DNA of 64,000 nucleotides from Anaerolineales bacterium (GTDB lineage Bacteria > Chloroflexota > Anaerolineae > Anaerolineales > Villigracilaceae). The position numbers and the translations under genes were made by a program. Below are positions 1 through 7,870 of this stretch, piece after piece. Position 1 is the first letter of the stretch. Each line of letters begins with the position of its first letter. The DNA lies in NCBI GenBank assembly GCA_030583885.1, contig CP129480.1, forward strand, positions 3,040,714 through 3,104,713. The letters run 5' to 3'. A model generated the notes under the pieces. It was not told where the DNA came from and made no database searches. It saw only the letters and a list, made by a program, of their open reading frames with translations.

Positions 1-7
1 AACAGCA

Positions 8-1249
8 ATGATAAAACTGAGTTACAGCACGTTTGGATTAACCGACCTGAATTTTCTGGACTCAATCGAGATTGTGGACAAGGCGGGCTATGCGGGTATT
101 GAGCTTTCCTTCCATCGAGACCAGTTCAATCCGTTTGATATCACCGATGAATACACCGCCGCCATAAAAAAACGATTTGAAAATGTCGAGGTCAAAGCGG
201 CCTGTGTGGCAACCGCCTCACATTTCTTCACACCCTCCAGGCCGCACGAGCCGTCCCTGATGAGCCCGGATCTGGCAGGCAGGAAACGCCGCATCGACCT
301 TGTCAGACGGGGCATCGACGTTGCCCGCAAACTGGGCGTTTCCCTGGTCACATTTGGAAGCGGCTTTATCCGGGCTGAGCATGTTGCGAATCCGACCGTC
401 AATCCGCGCGAGCTGCTGGTGGACAGCATCCATCAATGCCTGAAGTCGATCCGCGACGATGAAGATATCAGCCTGTTGATCGAGCCGGAACCCGGCATGT
501 TCATCGAAACTGTGGAAGAGGGCATGAGTCTCATCAATGAAATCAACTCTCCCCGCTTCCAACTGCACCTGGATATCTGCCACATGTACTGCTCGGAGAA
601 GGATTATGTCTCCGCCCTGGCGCAGGCCGCCCCGCACACACGCTATTTGCATGTCTCTGACGCGCGGCAGGGGTACAACCTGAAAATTATCAAGATCTCC
701 GAAAACCCGGTCATGGACCTGGACTTTGCCAGCTACCTGATCTACTTCCCCGAATATGCCGATTACCTGCTGGTGGATAGAAATCACCCCATCTATTTTC
801 ACGATGAAAAACCCGGCAAGCAACAGGCCAAGCGTATTGAAACCATCCTGAATGCAGTCGACATTTCAAAGCATCCAGCCCATGTGGACTACAACAGCCT
901 GTTTGCAGGCGCGACACCCTTCGATGATGAAATTTTCACCTACCTGATCTCCATTCCGGGATTGAGCTACGACGTGCTGGAACGGGCAAGGCCCATACTC
1001 ATTTATTTACGCAGCACCCGCAATGCGGACGGCAGACCGCTCGTGGACAGGATGGTTGCAAATACCCTGACGGGCATTGTCCATTTCCACGAAATCCCGG
1101 GGGAGGGAACGCTTGATTTTGAGTCCAGCTTCAAAGCGCTGACCGACAACGGCTTCTCCGGCTATGCGTCCGTGGAGCTCTATCACCATGTGCAATCGTG
1201 GGAAAAGGCACTGCACGACAGTTTCAGGCATTTGTCCCGATATGTATAA
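8..1249 (+). CDS. EboE-like sugar phosphate isomerase/epimerase (TIM barrel)
   Basis: 413-aa protein of the xylose-isomerase-like TIM-barrel family. The N-terminal half carries the barrel strands (LSYSTFGLTDLNFLDSIEI; GIELSFHRDQF) and likely metal ligands in LLIEPEPGMF, LHLDICHMY and YLHVSDAR. The last strand is near the C-terminus (GYASVELYHH). About 120 residues (roughly 230-350) are inserted between the last two barrel strands, making it longer than a plain isomerase. It is the first visible gene of a tight plus-strand operon containing an EEVS-type cyclase and a UbiA prenyltransferase, the set found in ebo operons (metabolite precursor traffic). The EboE assignment rests on that context plus the fold; the substrate is unknown. 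The upstream operon lies outside the window, so an earlier start cannot be excluded. Confidence 0.8.
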   Translation: MIKLSYSTFGLTDLNFLDSIEIVDKAGYAGIELSFHRDQFNPFDITDEYTAAIKKRFENVEVKAACVATASHFFTPSRPHEPSLMSPDLAGRKRRIDLVRRGIDVARKLGVSLVTFGSGFIRAEHVANPTVNPRELLVDSIHQCLKSIRDDEDISLLIEPEPGMFIETVEEGMSLINEINSPRFQLHLDICHMYCSEKDYVSALAQAAPHTRYLHVSDARQGYNLKIIKISENPVMDLDFASYLIYFPEYADYLLVDRNHPIYFHDEKPGKQQAKRIETILNAVDISKHPAHVDYNSLFAGATPFDDEIFTYLISIPGLSYDVLERARPILIYLRSTRNADGRPLVDRMVANTLTGIVHFHEIPGEGTLDFESSFKALTDNGFSGYASVELYHHVQSWEKALHDSFRHLSRYV

Positions 1250-1279
1250 CAGGGATTCGATCAGATGGAGGACGGATAT

Positions 1280-1759
1280 ATGATAAATGTTGAGGAACTG
1301 GGGTGGGCTGCCGGCACCGTCGGAGAACTGGATCACCGCTTGTTGAAGGCCCCTCACGTAAAACTGCGTTCATGGACAGAGGGTCCGAAAGGCGATGTGG
1401 TTTTCTGCGTTGATCTGCGCATCAACCAGCCCAATACAGACTTTTTGTCTTCGACCGAGATGCATTCCTTCGAACATTTTTTGCTGGCCGGTTTTCAAAA
1501 ATATCTGCCGCAAAGCTTCCTGTCCGTGGGACTCATGGGATGCCAGACGGGATTTTACCTTGTTCTGTACAATGAGGGGCATGCGGAGAGGATCTGCCGC
1601 GTGTACGAAAAAATATTGAACGATATTTTAGGCGCCGGCGAGGTGCCCTATGCCAACAGCGAACAATGCGGCAATTTCAGGAACCACAGCGTGGAGCTTG
1701 CCCGCAACGTTGCCAGGAGGCTGTTGGATTCCAAATCCAGGTGGCGGCAGGTGGTATGA
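1280..1759 (+). CDS. luxS: LuxS-family S-ribosylhomocysteine lyase
   Basis: 159 aa, the usual LuxS length. LuxS cleaves S-ribosylhomocysteine to homocysteine and DPD (the AI-2 precursor) in the cytoplasm. Visible hallmarks are LDHRLLKAPHVKLRSW near the start, the zinc motif HSFEH (H62, E65, H66), MGCQTGFYLV with the catalytic Cys88, and EQCGNFRNHS with the zinc ligand Cys130. I chose ATG 1280 over 1265 because GGAGGA (1267-1272) sits 7 nt upstream of it. Its stop overlaps the cyclase start in an ATGA junction, so it is translationally coupled into the ebo-like operon, an unusual place for luxS. All catalytic residues are present, so ordinary LuxS chemistry is likely; action on a pathway-specific sugar is possible but speculative. 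Confidence 0.9.
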   Translation: MINVEELGWAAGTVGELDHRLLKAPHVKLRSWTEGPKGDVVFCVDLRINQPNTDFLSSTEMHSFEHFLLAGFQKYLPQSFLSVGLMGCQTGFYLVLYNEGHAERICRVYEKILNDILGAGEVPYANSEQCGNFRNHSVELARNVARRLLDSKSRWRQVV

Positions 1760-2895
1760 CAGAAGGAACAGGCAGGCGGAGCATCACTCATCAACATCGC
1801 ATTGAATATGAGATAGTCAACGCCCCCGATCTTTTCCACCCGCAGAATCGGGCGCTGGTATCCGTGGGCAGGATCGAGAACGCGCGCAGATTTGTCGTTG
1901 TGGACGAAAATGTCGGCATGCATTACGCCGCCGACATCCGAAATTACTTCGATCACCAGCGCATGGAGGCGAAGATCGTCACCTTCCCCGGCGGTGAGGA
2001 AAACAAAACGGTGGAAAGTTTTCTGGCCATCGCGCACGAACTGGACAGCTTCCCCATTCACCGCAGGGATGAACCCATCATTGCCATTGGCGGAGGCGTG
2101 CTGACCGATGTGGTGGGATTCGTCGCCGGCAGCTACCGCCGCGGTGTGCCGCACATCAAGGTTCCGACCACCTTGATGGGGTACATTGACGCGTCCATCG
2201 GCATAAAAACCGGCGTCAACTTCAACGGCAACAAAAACCGGCTGGGGGTGTTTCACCCCCCGCAAAAGGTTTTGCTGGACAAATCCCTGCTTAGAACCCT
2301 GCCAAAACGCCACATTCTGAACGGCGTATGTGAAATCATCAAGCTGGCCATTATCAAAGACGCTGAACTGTTCCACATGCTGGAGGCAGACGGGGTTCAA
2401 AGCGTGGACGCCCAATTCCAAACCCCCGAAGGCGGCGCAATTCTTGACCGCGCCATTGAAGGAATGCTGGAGGAATTGATGCCGAATTTATTCGAAGACG
2501 AGCTGGCGCGCAAAGTGGATTTTGGCCACACCTTTAGCTACGGGCTGGAAACCCGCCACACAGACAGCCTGTTCCATGGCGAGGCGGTTCTGCTGGACAT
2601 CATCGTCTCCACGCTGATCGCCTCATCGCGTACTCTCATATCAGACGAGGAGACCGGCCGGATATTTCACCTGATCGGCAGGCTGGGAATTACAGCGGAC
2701 ACGACCACGCTTGACCCGCACCTGCTCTGGCAATCACTGGAGGAGCGCACCTATCACCGCAACGGGCTGCAAAACGCGCCCCTGCCCCACGGACTGGGAG
2801 GCTGTGTTTTCGCCAATGACATCCGCCTGCACGAGATCGAATCCGCATTAAAAATAATTGGAGATTGGATGGCAGTACCCCATGAAAACATTTGA
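1756..2895 (+). CDS. Sugar phosphate cyclase, EEVS/EboD-like (3-dehydroquinate synthase superfamily)
   Basis: 379 aa. NAD- and metal-dependent cyclase fold. Seen: the glycine-rich IGGGVLTDVVGFVAGSY, DASIGIKTGVN, metal ligands in NGVCEIIKLA, DFGHTFSYGLE and LFHGEAVLLD. The IKTGVN and DFGHTF(S)xGLE variants fit 2-epi-5-epi-valiolone synthase/EboD-type cyclases better than AroB. The likely substrate class is sedoheptulose 7-phosphate, inferred from the family and not shown here. ATG 1756 overlaps the luxS stop; in-frame upstream codons back to 1666 lie inside luxS and are rejected. Its 3' end overlaps the methyltransferase by 14 nt, supporting one polycistronic unit. Confidence 0.88.
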   Translation: MTEGTGRRSITHQHRIEYEIVNAPDLFHPQNRALVSVGRIENARRFVVVDENVGMHYAADIRNYFDHQRMEAKIVTFPGGEENKTVESFLAIAHELDSFPIHRRDEPIIAIGGGVLTDVVGFVAGSYRRGVPHIKVPTTLMGYIDASIGIKTGVNFNGNKNRLGVFHPPQKVLLDKSLLRTLPKRHILNGVCEIIKLAIIKDAELFHMLEADGVQSVDAQFQTPEGGAILDRAIEGMLEELMPNLFEDELARKVDFGHTFSYGLETRHTDSLFHGEAVLLDIIVSTLIASSRTLISDEETGRIFHLIGRLGITADTTTLDPHLLWQSLEERTYHRNGLQNAPLPHGLGGCVFANDIRLHEIESALKIIGDWMAVPHENI

Positions 2896-3592
2896 AAATG
2901 CCGACCATAAGGAGATAGACAAGTTCGACAGGGTATCGCAAACCTGGTGGGATCCAAAAGGGGAAATGGGAACCCTGCACACCATCAACCCATTGCGCAA
3001 AAAATTCATCATGGAAAATTTAACCGTGCGCAATCCCAGGATCCTGGACGTGGGTTGTGGAGGCGGCATCCTGTCGGAGGCACTCGCCAGCGACGGCGCA
3101 CAGGTAACAGGCATTGACCTCTCGCAGGCCTCCATTGAAACCGCCAGGCGTCACGCCCAGGAACACGGGCTGGAGATCGAGTACCGCTATGAAAGCATCG
3201 AAGAAACCGCCCGAAACCATGCCGGCAGCTTTGACGCTGTTACATGCATGGAAATGCTGGAGCATGTGCCGGATCCGGGGAAAATCGTGTCCGCCTGCGC
3301 ACAGGCGCTCAAACCGGGCGGCCACGCCTTTTTTTCGAGCATCAACCGCACCCCGAAGGCATTCCTGTTTGCCATCCTTGGCGGCGAGTATGTTTTGCGC
3401 CTGCTGCCAAGGGGAACCCATACCTATAAAAAATTGATCCGCCCCGGCGAACTGAAACACTGGGCGCAGGAAAACACGCTCGAATTTTCAAGGCTTGCCA
3501 GCCTGATGTATAACCCCTTCACCCGCAGGTTCAAGGTTGCCGCAGGCAGGGAAGATGTGAATTACATGATGCACTTCATCAAGCAGGAATAA
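2882..3592 (+). CDS. UbiG-like class I SAM-dependent O-methyltransferase
   Basis: 236 aa. Strong UbiG-type match: EIDKFDRVSQTWWDPKGEM and LHTINPLRKKFI at the N-terminus, SAM motif I ILDVGCGGGILSEALA, the acidic loop GIDLSQASIETAR, CMEMLEHVPDP, and ALKPGGHAFFSSINRTPKA. UbiG O-methylates a catechol or polyprenylated ring in ubiquinone synthesis. Here it lies between a sugar phosphate cyclase and a UbiA-type prenyltransferase, so it may act on the product of this operon instead of ubiquinone (inference). ATG 2882 matches the family N-terminus; the in-frame ATG at 2858 would only add residues inside the preceding gene. Confidence 0.9.
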   Translation: MKTFENADHKEIDKFDRVSQTWWDPKGEMGTLHTINPLRKKFIMENLTVRNPRILDVGCGGGILSEALASDGAQVTGIDLSQASIETARRHAQEHGLEIEYRYESIEETARNHAGSFDAVTCMEMLEHVPDPGKIVSACAQALKPGGHAFFSSINRTPKAFLFAILGGEYVLRLLPRGTHTYKKLIRPGELKHWAQENTLEFSRLASLMYNPFTRRFKVAAGREDVNYMMHFIKQE

Positions 3593-3615
3593 TTTCTCCA
3601 TCGGAGACATGGCAT

Positions 3616-4515
3616 ATGAAACGTTTTTTTGCACTTTCCAGGACCACCCACGGGGTGTTGGATATTGCCGCGCCCGGCTTTTATGCACTGCTATGGCTGG
3701 GCCATTTCCCGCAATGGCAGGTGATCCTGCTGTCGCTCTTCACCGCCTTTGCCGCGTACACGGCAATCTACGCCCTGAATGACCTGGCCGGCATTGCGGT
3801 GGACCGCGAGAAATTCAGCGGCGGCATCAATGCCGGCTATTCCGTGGAGGCGTCTGTCCTGCGCCATCCGCTGGCGCAGGACGTGCTCGATTACCGCAGC
3901 GGCCTGCTTTGGTTTGCGGGCTGGTTTGCAGCAGCCCTGGTCGGTTCCTACCTGCTCAACCCCGTGATCGTCTTCATCCTGATCGCCGCCGCCATTCTGG
4001 AGATCATCTACTGCCTGCTGTTAAAGGTCTCCTATTTGCGAACATTTGTCAGCGGGCTGGTCAAGTCGAGCGGCCCCATTGCAGCCATATTTGCAGTCGA
4101 CCCAAATCCATCGCCGCCAGCCCTGCTGCTGCTCCTGCTGGCATGGGTCTTTTTTTGGGAAATCGGCGGGCAAAATATTCCGGCGGACTGGAACGATACA
4201 GCTGAAGACAGGCGTGTCAACGCAAAAACAATCCCGATTCACTTTGGCCCTCAAAAGGCCGGGCTGATCGTCATGATTTCACTGGGGCTGACAACGGCGG
4301 CCAGCATGCTTCTTCCGCTGGCATCCCCCTTAACCCTTGGTCTGCCCTACCTGCTTGCAAGCGCTGTCATTGGATACATTCTGCTTCTGCAGCCGGGCTA
4401 CCAACTCTACAAATTACAGGAGGGCCGTCTGGCGGCGGCGCTGTTCGATAAAGCCAGCCATTATCCGGCGGCACAATTCGTGCTCATCACCATCTTCCTA
4501 TTGGTGCAGGCATAG
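3616..4515 (+). CDS. UbiA-family prenyltransferase, EboC-like
   Basis: 299-aa polytopic membrane protein with about eight hydrophobic segments. The first aspartate-rich motif is degenerate but recognisable (ALNDLAGIAVDREK); the second is DWNDTAEDRRVNAKTI. Both normally bind Mg-polyprenyl diphosphate. Position after the EEVS-like cyclase and the methyltransferase matches EboC, the UbiA homologue of ebo operons. GGAG at 3603-3606 lies 9 nt before ATG 3616. The acceptor and prenyl donor cannot be read from the sequence. Confidence 0.85.
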   Translation: MKRFFALSRTTHGVLDIAAPGFYALLWLGHFPQWQVILLSLFTAFAAYTAIYALNDLAGIAVDREKFSGGINAGYSVEASVLRHPLAQDVLDYRSGLLWFAGWFAAALVGSYLLNPVIVFILIAAAILEIIYCLLLKVSYLRTFVSGLVKSSGPIAAIFAVDPNPSPPALLLLLLAWVFFWEIGGQNIPADWNDTAEDRRVNAKTIPIHFGPQKAGLIVMISLGLTTAASMLLPLASPLTLGLPYLLASAVIGYILLLQPGYQLYKLQEGRLAAALFDKASHYPAAQFVLITIFLLVQA

Positions 4516-4553
4516 AATCCGCCATGGTCAGCGCGGGCAGCAAGGAAAACAAA

Positions 4554-6143
4554 ATGGCCGTCAGAGCCGAAGTTGTGATCGAAAATGCAAAGGTCTTCAC
4601 CGCCAGCGCGGACATGCCGCGCGCGGAAGCCGTGGCGGTAACAGGCGGCCGCATCATCCATGTGGGCACTAACGACAGCGTAAAAGCATTCAAGGGTCCG
4701 GCAACGCGGGTGATCGACGGGCGGGGACGGACGCTCACCGCAGGCTTCATTGATGCACATTTCCACCTGCTCTGGGGAGCTATTTGGGCGGGCAGCGCGC
4801 AATTATATGAAGCAAAAGACTTGAACGATGTAAAAAATATTCTGACGGATTTTTCCGCGCAGAACAAAACCTCCGCATGGGTGGACGGACGCGGCATCAA
4901 ATATGGGATCGTCTCCACACGCGAAGAACTGGACAGGATCCTCCCGGACAGACCCATGTACATCAACGCCTATGACGGGCACACCTCCTGGGCAAATACG
5001 AAGGCGCTCGAAATGGCGGGCATCCTGCAGCCCGGCCTGGAAGCCAAGGGGGTTGGCGTCATCGTCCGTGACGGGAACGGCATCGCCACAGGCGAACTGC
5101 GCGAGACCGCCATGCACCTCGTCGCGGACCTGATCCCCGAAGCGGGCGAAGCCCGCAAACGCGAACTGTTGAAGCTGGTCATTGCGCGCATCAACGCCAG
5201 CGGTGTGACCAGCGTGCACAACATGAACGGGGATATGCAGGAATTGATGAGCTATGCCGCGCTCGAAGATGCGGGCGAAATGACCCTGCGTGCCTATGTG
5301 CCGTATCACATCAAACCCGAAACCAGCGAACAGGACCTGCAGGAAGCCGCAGAGATGTCAAAGGTGCAGGGCGAATACGTGCGCGGCGGGGCTGCAAAAT
5401 TCTTCATGGACGGTGTCTGGGAATCGTACACCGCGCTCAACCTCGAACCCTATGCGGATAATCCGGATGCCAAGCCGCAGGGCATTTTCTCCGCAGAACA
5501 TTTCACACGCATGGCGTCCTTGTGCGACAACATGGGATTGCAGATCTTCGTCCACTGCTGCGGGGATGGCGCAGTGAGGCGGACGCTCGACGGGTATGAA
5601 GCAGTTCAAAGGTCAAATGGGAGGCGGGACAGCCGTCATCGTGTGGAACACATCGAAGTCATTCATCCAGACGACCTGCCACGCTTCAAGCAATTGGGAG
5701 TCATTGCATCCATGCAGAGCGGACATGCGCCGCTCAGCGCGGAGGATGGGGATGTCTGGCTGGACCGTGTCGGGAGGGAACGCTGGGGAAAATCGTTCGC
5801 ATGGCGCGATATCAAAAATGCGGGCGCGCACCTCGCGCTCGGCAGTGACTGGACGGTGGCGCCGTTCGACCCGATGATCCACATGCATGCGGCGCTCAAC
5901 CGCCGCAAGTGGGATGCGAACGATCCCGACCAACGACTTACACTCGAAGAAGTGATCCTCGGTTACACCCGCGATGCAGCCTATGCAGAGTTCAAGGAAA
6001 ATGAAAAGGGACAAGTGCGGGAAGGGTATCTCGCCGACCTTGTTCTGTTTTCGAATGACCTGTTTGCGCTGAAGCCTGAAGAGATCTCAACCGCAAAAGT
6101 CACGATGACAATGGTGGACGGCAAAATCGTTTTTGAAGCATAG
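4554..6143 (+). CDS. Amidohydrolase family 3 (YtcJ-like) metal-dependent hydrolase
   Basis: 529 aa. Metallo-amidohydrolase with the N-terminal composite domain (VVIENAKVFTASAD, GGRIIHVG) followed by the first metal site TAGFIDAHFHLLWG. Further signatures are FVHCCGDGA, HRVEHIEVIHPDDL and LGSDWTVAPFDPM with the late catalytic Asp. The C-terminus returns to the small domain (GYLADLVLFSNDLF). ATG 4554 is preferred because AAGGA lies 7 nt upstream; ATG 4524 is in frame. It follows the prenyltransferase by 38 nt and precedes the glucosidase by 2 nt, so it may be co-transcribed. The substrate (an N-acyl or cyclic amide) is unknown. Confidence 0.88.
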   Translation: MAVRAEVVIENAKVFTASADMPRAEAVAVTGGRIIHVGTNDSVKAFKGPATRVIDGRGRTLTAGFIDAHFHLLWGAIWAGSAQLYEAKDLNDVKNILTDFSAQNKTSAWVDGRGIKYGIVSTREELDRILPDRPMYINAYDGHTSWANTKALEMAGILQPGLEAKGVGVIVRDGNGIATGELRETAMHLVADLIPEAGEARKRELLKLVIARINASGVTSVHNMNGDMQELMSYAALEDAGEMTLRAYVPYHIKPETSEQDLQEAAEMSKVQGEYVRGGAAKFFMDGVWESYTALNLEPYADNPDAKPQGIFSAEHFTRMASLCDNMGLQIFVHCCGDGAVRRTLDGYEAVQRSNGRRDSRHRVEHIEVIHPDDLPRFKQLGVIASMQSGHAPLSAEDGDVWLDRVGRERWGKSFAWRDIKNAGAHLALGSDWTVAPFDPMIHMHAALNRRKWDANDPDQRLTLEEVILGYTRDAAYAEFKENEKGQVREGYLADLVLFSNDLFALKPEEISTAKVTMTMVDGKIVFEA

Positions 6144-6145
6144 CC

Positions 6146-7804
6146 ATGAAAACACCCTGGTATCACAACACAACCATTTACCAGATCTATCCGCGCTCGT
6201 TTTACGACAGCAACGGCGATGGCATCGGCGACCTGCAGGGCATCCTCCAAAAACTGGAGTACGTCCAGGAACTGGGCTTCGAAACCCTCTGGATCTCGCC
6301 GTTCTTTGCCTCGCCGCAGGCGGATACCGGTTACGACATCTCGGACTACACCGACATCGCCCCAGAATACGGGACCATGGAGGATGCCCTGCAATTGATC
6401 GAACAGGTCCACAAGCGCGGGATGAGGATCGTCTTCGACATGGTGCTGAACCACACATCAGACCAACATCCGTGGTTCAGGGAATCGCGTTCCTCACGCG
6501 ACAACCCCAAAGCGGATTGGTACATCTGGCAGCCCCCCTCCAACTCCCCCCATCCAGCCCGGGCGGGATGGGGGGAGGGCAAGCCGAACAACTGGCAGAG
6601 CATGACCGGCGGAAACGGCTGGCACTACGCCGCCGAACGCGGGCAATATTATTGGGCAAGTTTTCTGCCCTTCCAACCCGACCTGAACTACCGCAACCCC
6701 GAAGTAAAAAAGACAATGCTCGACATCGTCCGCTTCTGGCTGGGCAAAGGCGTGGACGGCTTTCGGCTGGACATCTTCAACGTCATCTACAAGGATGCAG
6801 GGTTTCGGAAAAACCCGTTTTCATTCAAACTGGTCCCAACCGAGGATGACCCGTCCGGTTTTTTTCAGGAGGCAAAATACAACCTGAACCAGCCTGAAAG
6901 TTTTGAGTTCGCGCGGGAACTGCGCAGTGTCTGCGATGAATTCGGCGACAGGATGCTGTTGGGCGAGGTCAGCGGGGACAGGAACATCATCCGCAGGTTT
7001 TTAGGGGATGAAAGCAACAACGGCCTGGGGCTGGTCTTCGATTTCGGAATGCTGAACTTCAAGTTCAGCGCAGGGTATTTCCGCAACCTCCTTCAGGAAA
7101 TGGAAACTCATTACCCCGACCCGTACATGCCGGTGTATGTGTTCAGCAATCACGACCGGCACAGGAGCATCCTTCGTCTGGGGAATGACATACGAAAAGC
7201 GAAATTGCTCGCCATGTTCCAGCTCACGGTGCGCGGCGTGCCATGCCTGTACTACGGCGAAGAGCTCGGCCTGACCGACCTGCCCATGCCCTTTGCTTCC
7301 GCGCACGACCCCATACCCCATAAATTCAAATCCATCCCGCGTTTCGTGTTCGACAGGCTCGGCCTGCTGATCAACCGCGATGAAGTCCGCACACCGATGC
7401 AATGGGACGGGAAGAAGAACGCGGGATTTTCGTCCGCCACAGGGACATGGCTGCCCATCCATGAAAATTACAAGGAAATCAATGTGGAAATGCAAAGCGG
7501 GGATGAACGCTCATTGATGAATACCATCCGCGGGCTGGTGAAACTCCGCGGTGAACACTTCCCTTTACGGGAAGGCTCGCTCGAACTGCTGGACGGCCTG
7601 CCGAGGGGCGTGCTGGGATACCGGCGAATAGTAGACGGCGAAAAAATCGTCGTGGTGATGAATTTCGATGAAGACGGGAAACAAATTCCCCTTAAAGCCG
7701 CAAAGCGACTGATGTCCCTGACGGAAAACGATCAGGTCGGAGATGAGAGCATTCATCTCGGCGGGTTCGGCGGTATGATATTCGAATCTGTGCGGCGGAT
7801 TTGA
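6146..7804 (+). CDS. GH13 alpha-glucosidase (oligo-1,6-glucosidase/trehalose-synthase-like)
   Basis: 552 aa. (beta/alpha)8 alpha-amylase family enzyme. Region I is FDMVLNHTSDQHPWF, region II is DGFRLDIFN with nucleophile D209, the acid/base is E274 in LLGEVSGD, and region IV is FSNHDRHR with D337. IYQIYPRSFYDSNGDGIGDL is the usual start of oligo-1,6-glucosidases. It acts on alpha-glucosidic bonds in the cytoplasm; sucrose or maltose isomerisation are family alternatives. A GC-rich palindrome is inserted in frame where relatives have a short YIW...PNNW loop. It starts 2 nt after the amidohydrolase stop. Confidence 0.9.
   Translation: MKTPWYHNTTIYQIYPRSFYDSNGDGIGDLQGILQKLEYVQELGFETLWISPFFASPQADTGYDISDYTDIAPEYGTMEDALQLIEQVHKRGMRIVFDMVLNHTSDQHPWFRESRSSRDNPKADWYIWQPPSNSPHPARAGWGEGKPNNWQSMTGGNGWHYAAERGQYYWASFLPFQPDLNYRNPEVKKTMLDIVRFWLGKGVDGFRLDIFNVIYKDAGFRKNPFSFKLVPTEDDPSGFFQEAKYNLNQPESFEFARELRSVCDEFGDRMLLGEVSGDRNIIRRFLGDESNNGLGLVFDFGMLNFKFSAGYFRNLLQEMETHYPDPYMPVYVFSNHDRHRSILRLGNDIRKAKLLAMFQLTVRGVPCLYYGEELGLTDLPMPFASAHDPIPHKFKSIPRFVFDRLGLLINRDEVRTPMQWDGKKNAGFSSATGTWLPIHENYKEINVEMQSGDERSLMNTIRGLVKLRGEHFPLREGSLELLDGLPRGVLGYRRIVDGEKIVVVMNFDEDGKQIPLKAAKRLMSLTENDQVGDESIHLGGFGGMIFESVRRI
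6544..6577. repeat. Palindromic repeat inserted in the GH13 coding sequence
   Basis: Perfect 12-bp inverted repeat, CTCCCCCCATCC facing GGATGGGGGGAG, with a 10-nt GC-rich spacer. It codes for extra residues between YIW and PNNW of the glucosidase and keeps the frame open. The composition resembles the intergenic GC-rich repeats near 15.1-15.4 and 16.8-16.9 kb. Confidence 0.75.
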
Positions 7805-7834
7805 GTCGCGGGTTCCGTTGCGCTGAGTGTATGC

Positions 7835-7861
7835 AAAAGGGGCGGAGCGTCGCTCCGCCCC
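7835..7861 (-). terminator. Intrinsic terminator of alaS
   Basis: An 11-bp perfect stem (GGGGCGGAGCG facing CGCTCCGCCCC, 7839-7861) lies between the convergent glucosidase and alaS genes. On the minus strand it is followed by TTTTGC, so it mainly terminates alaS. It may slow plus-strand readthrough too. Confidence 0.75.
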
Positions 7862-7870
7862 CATGGGGGG

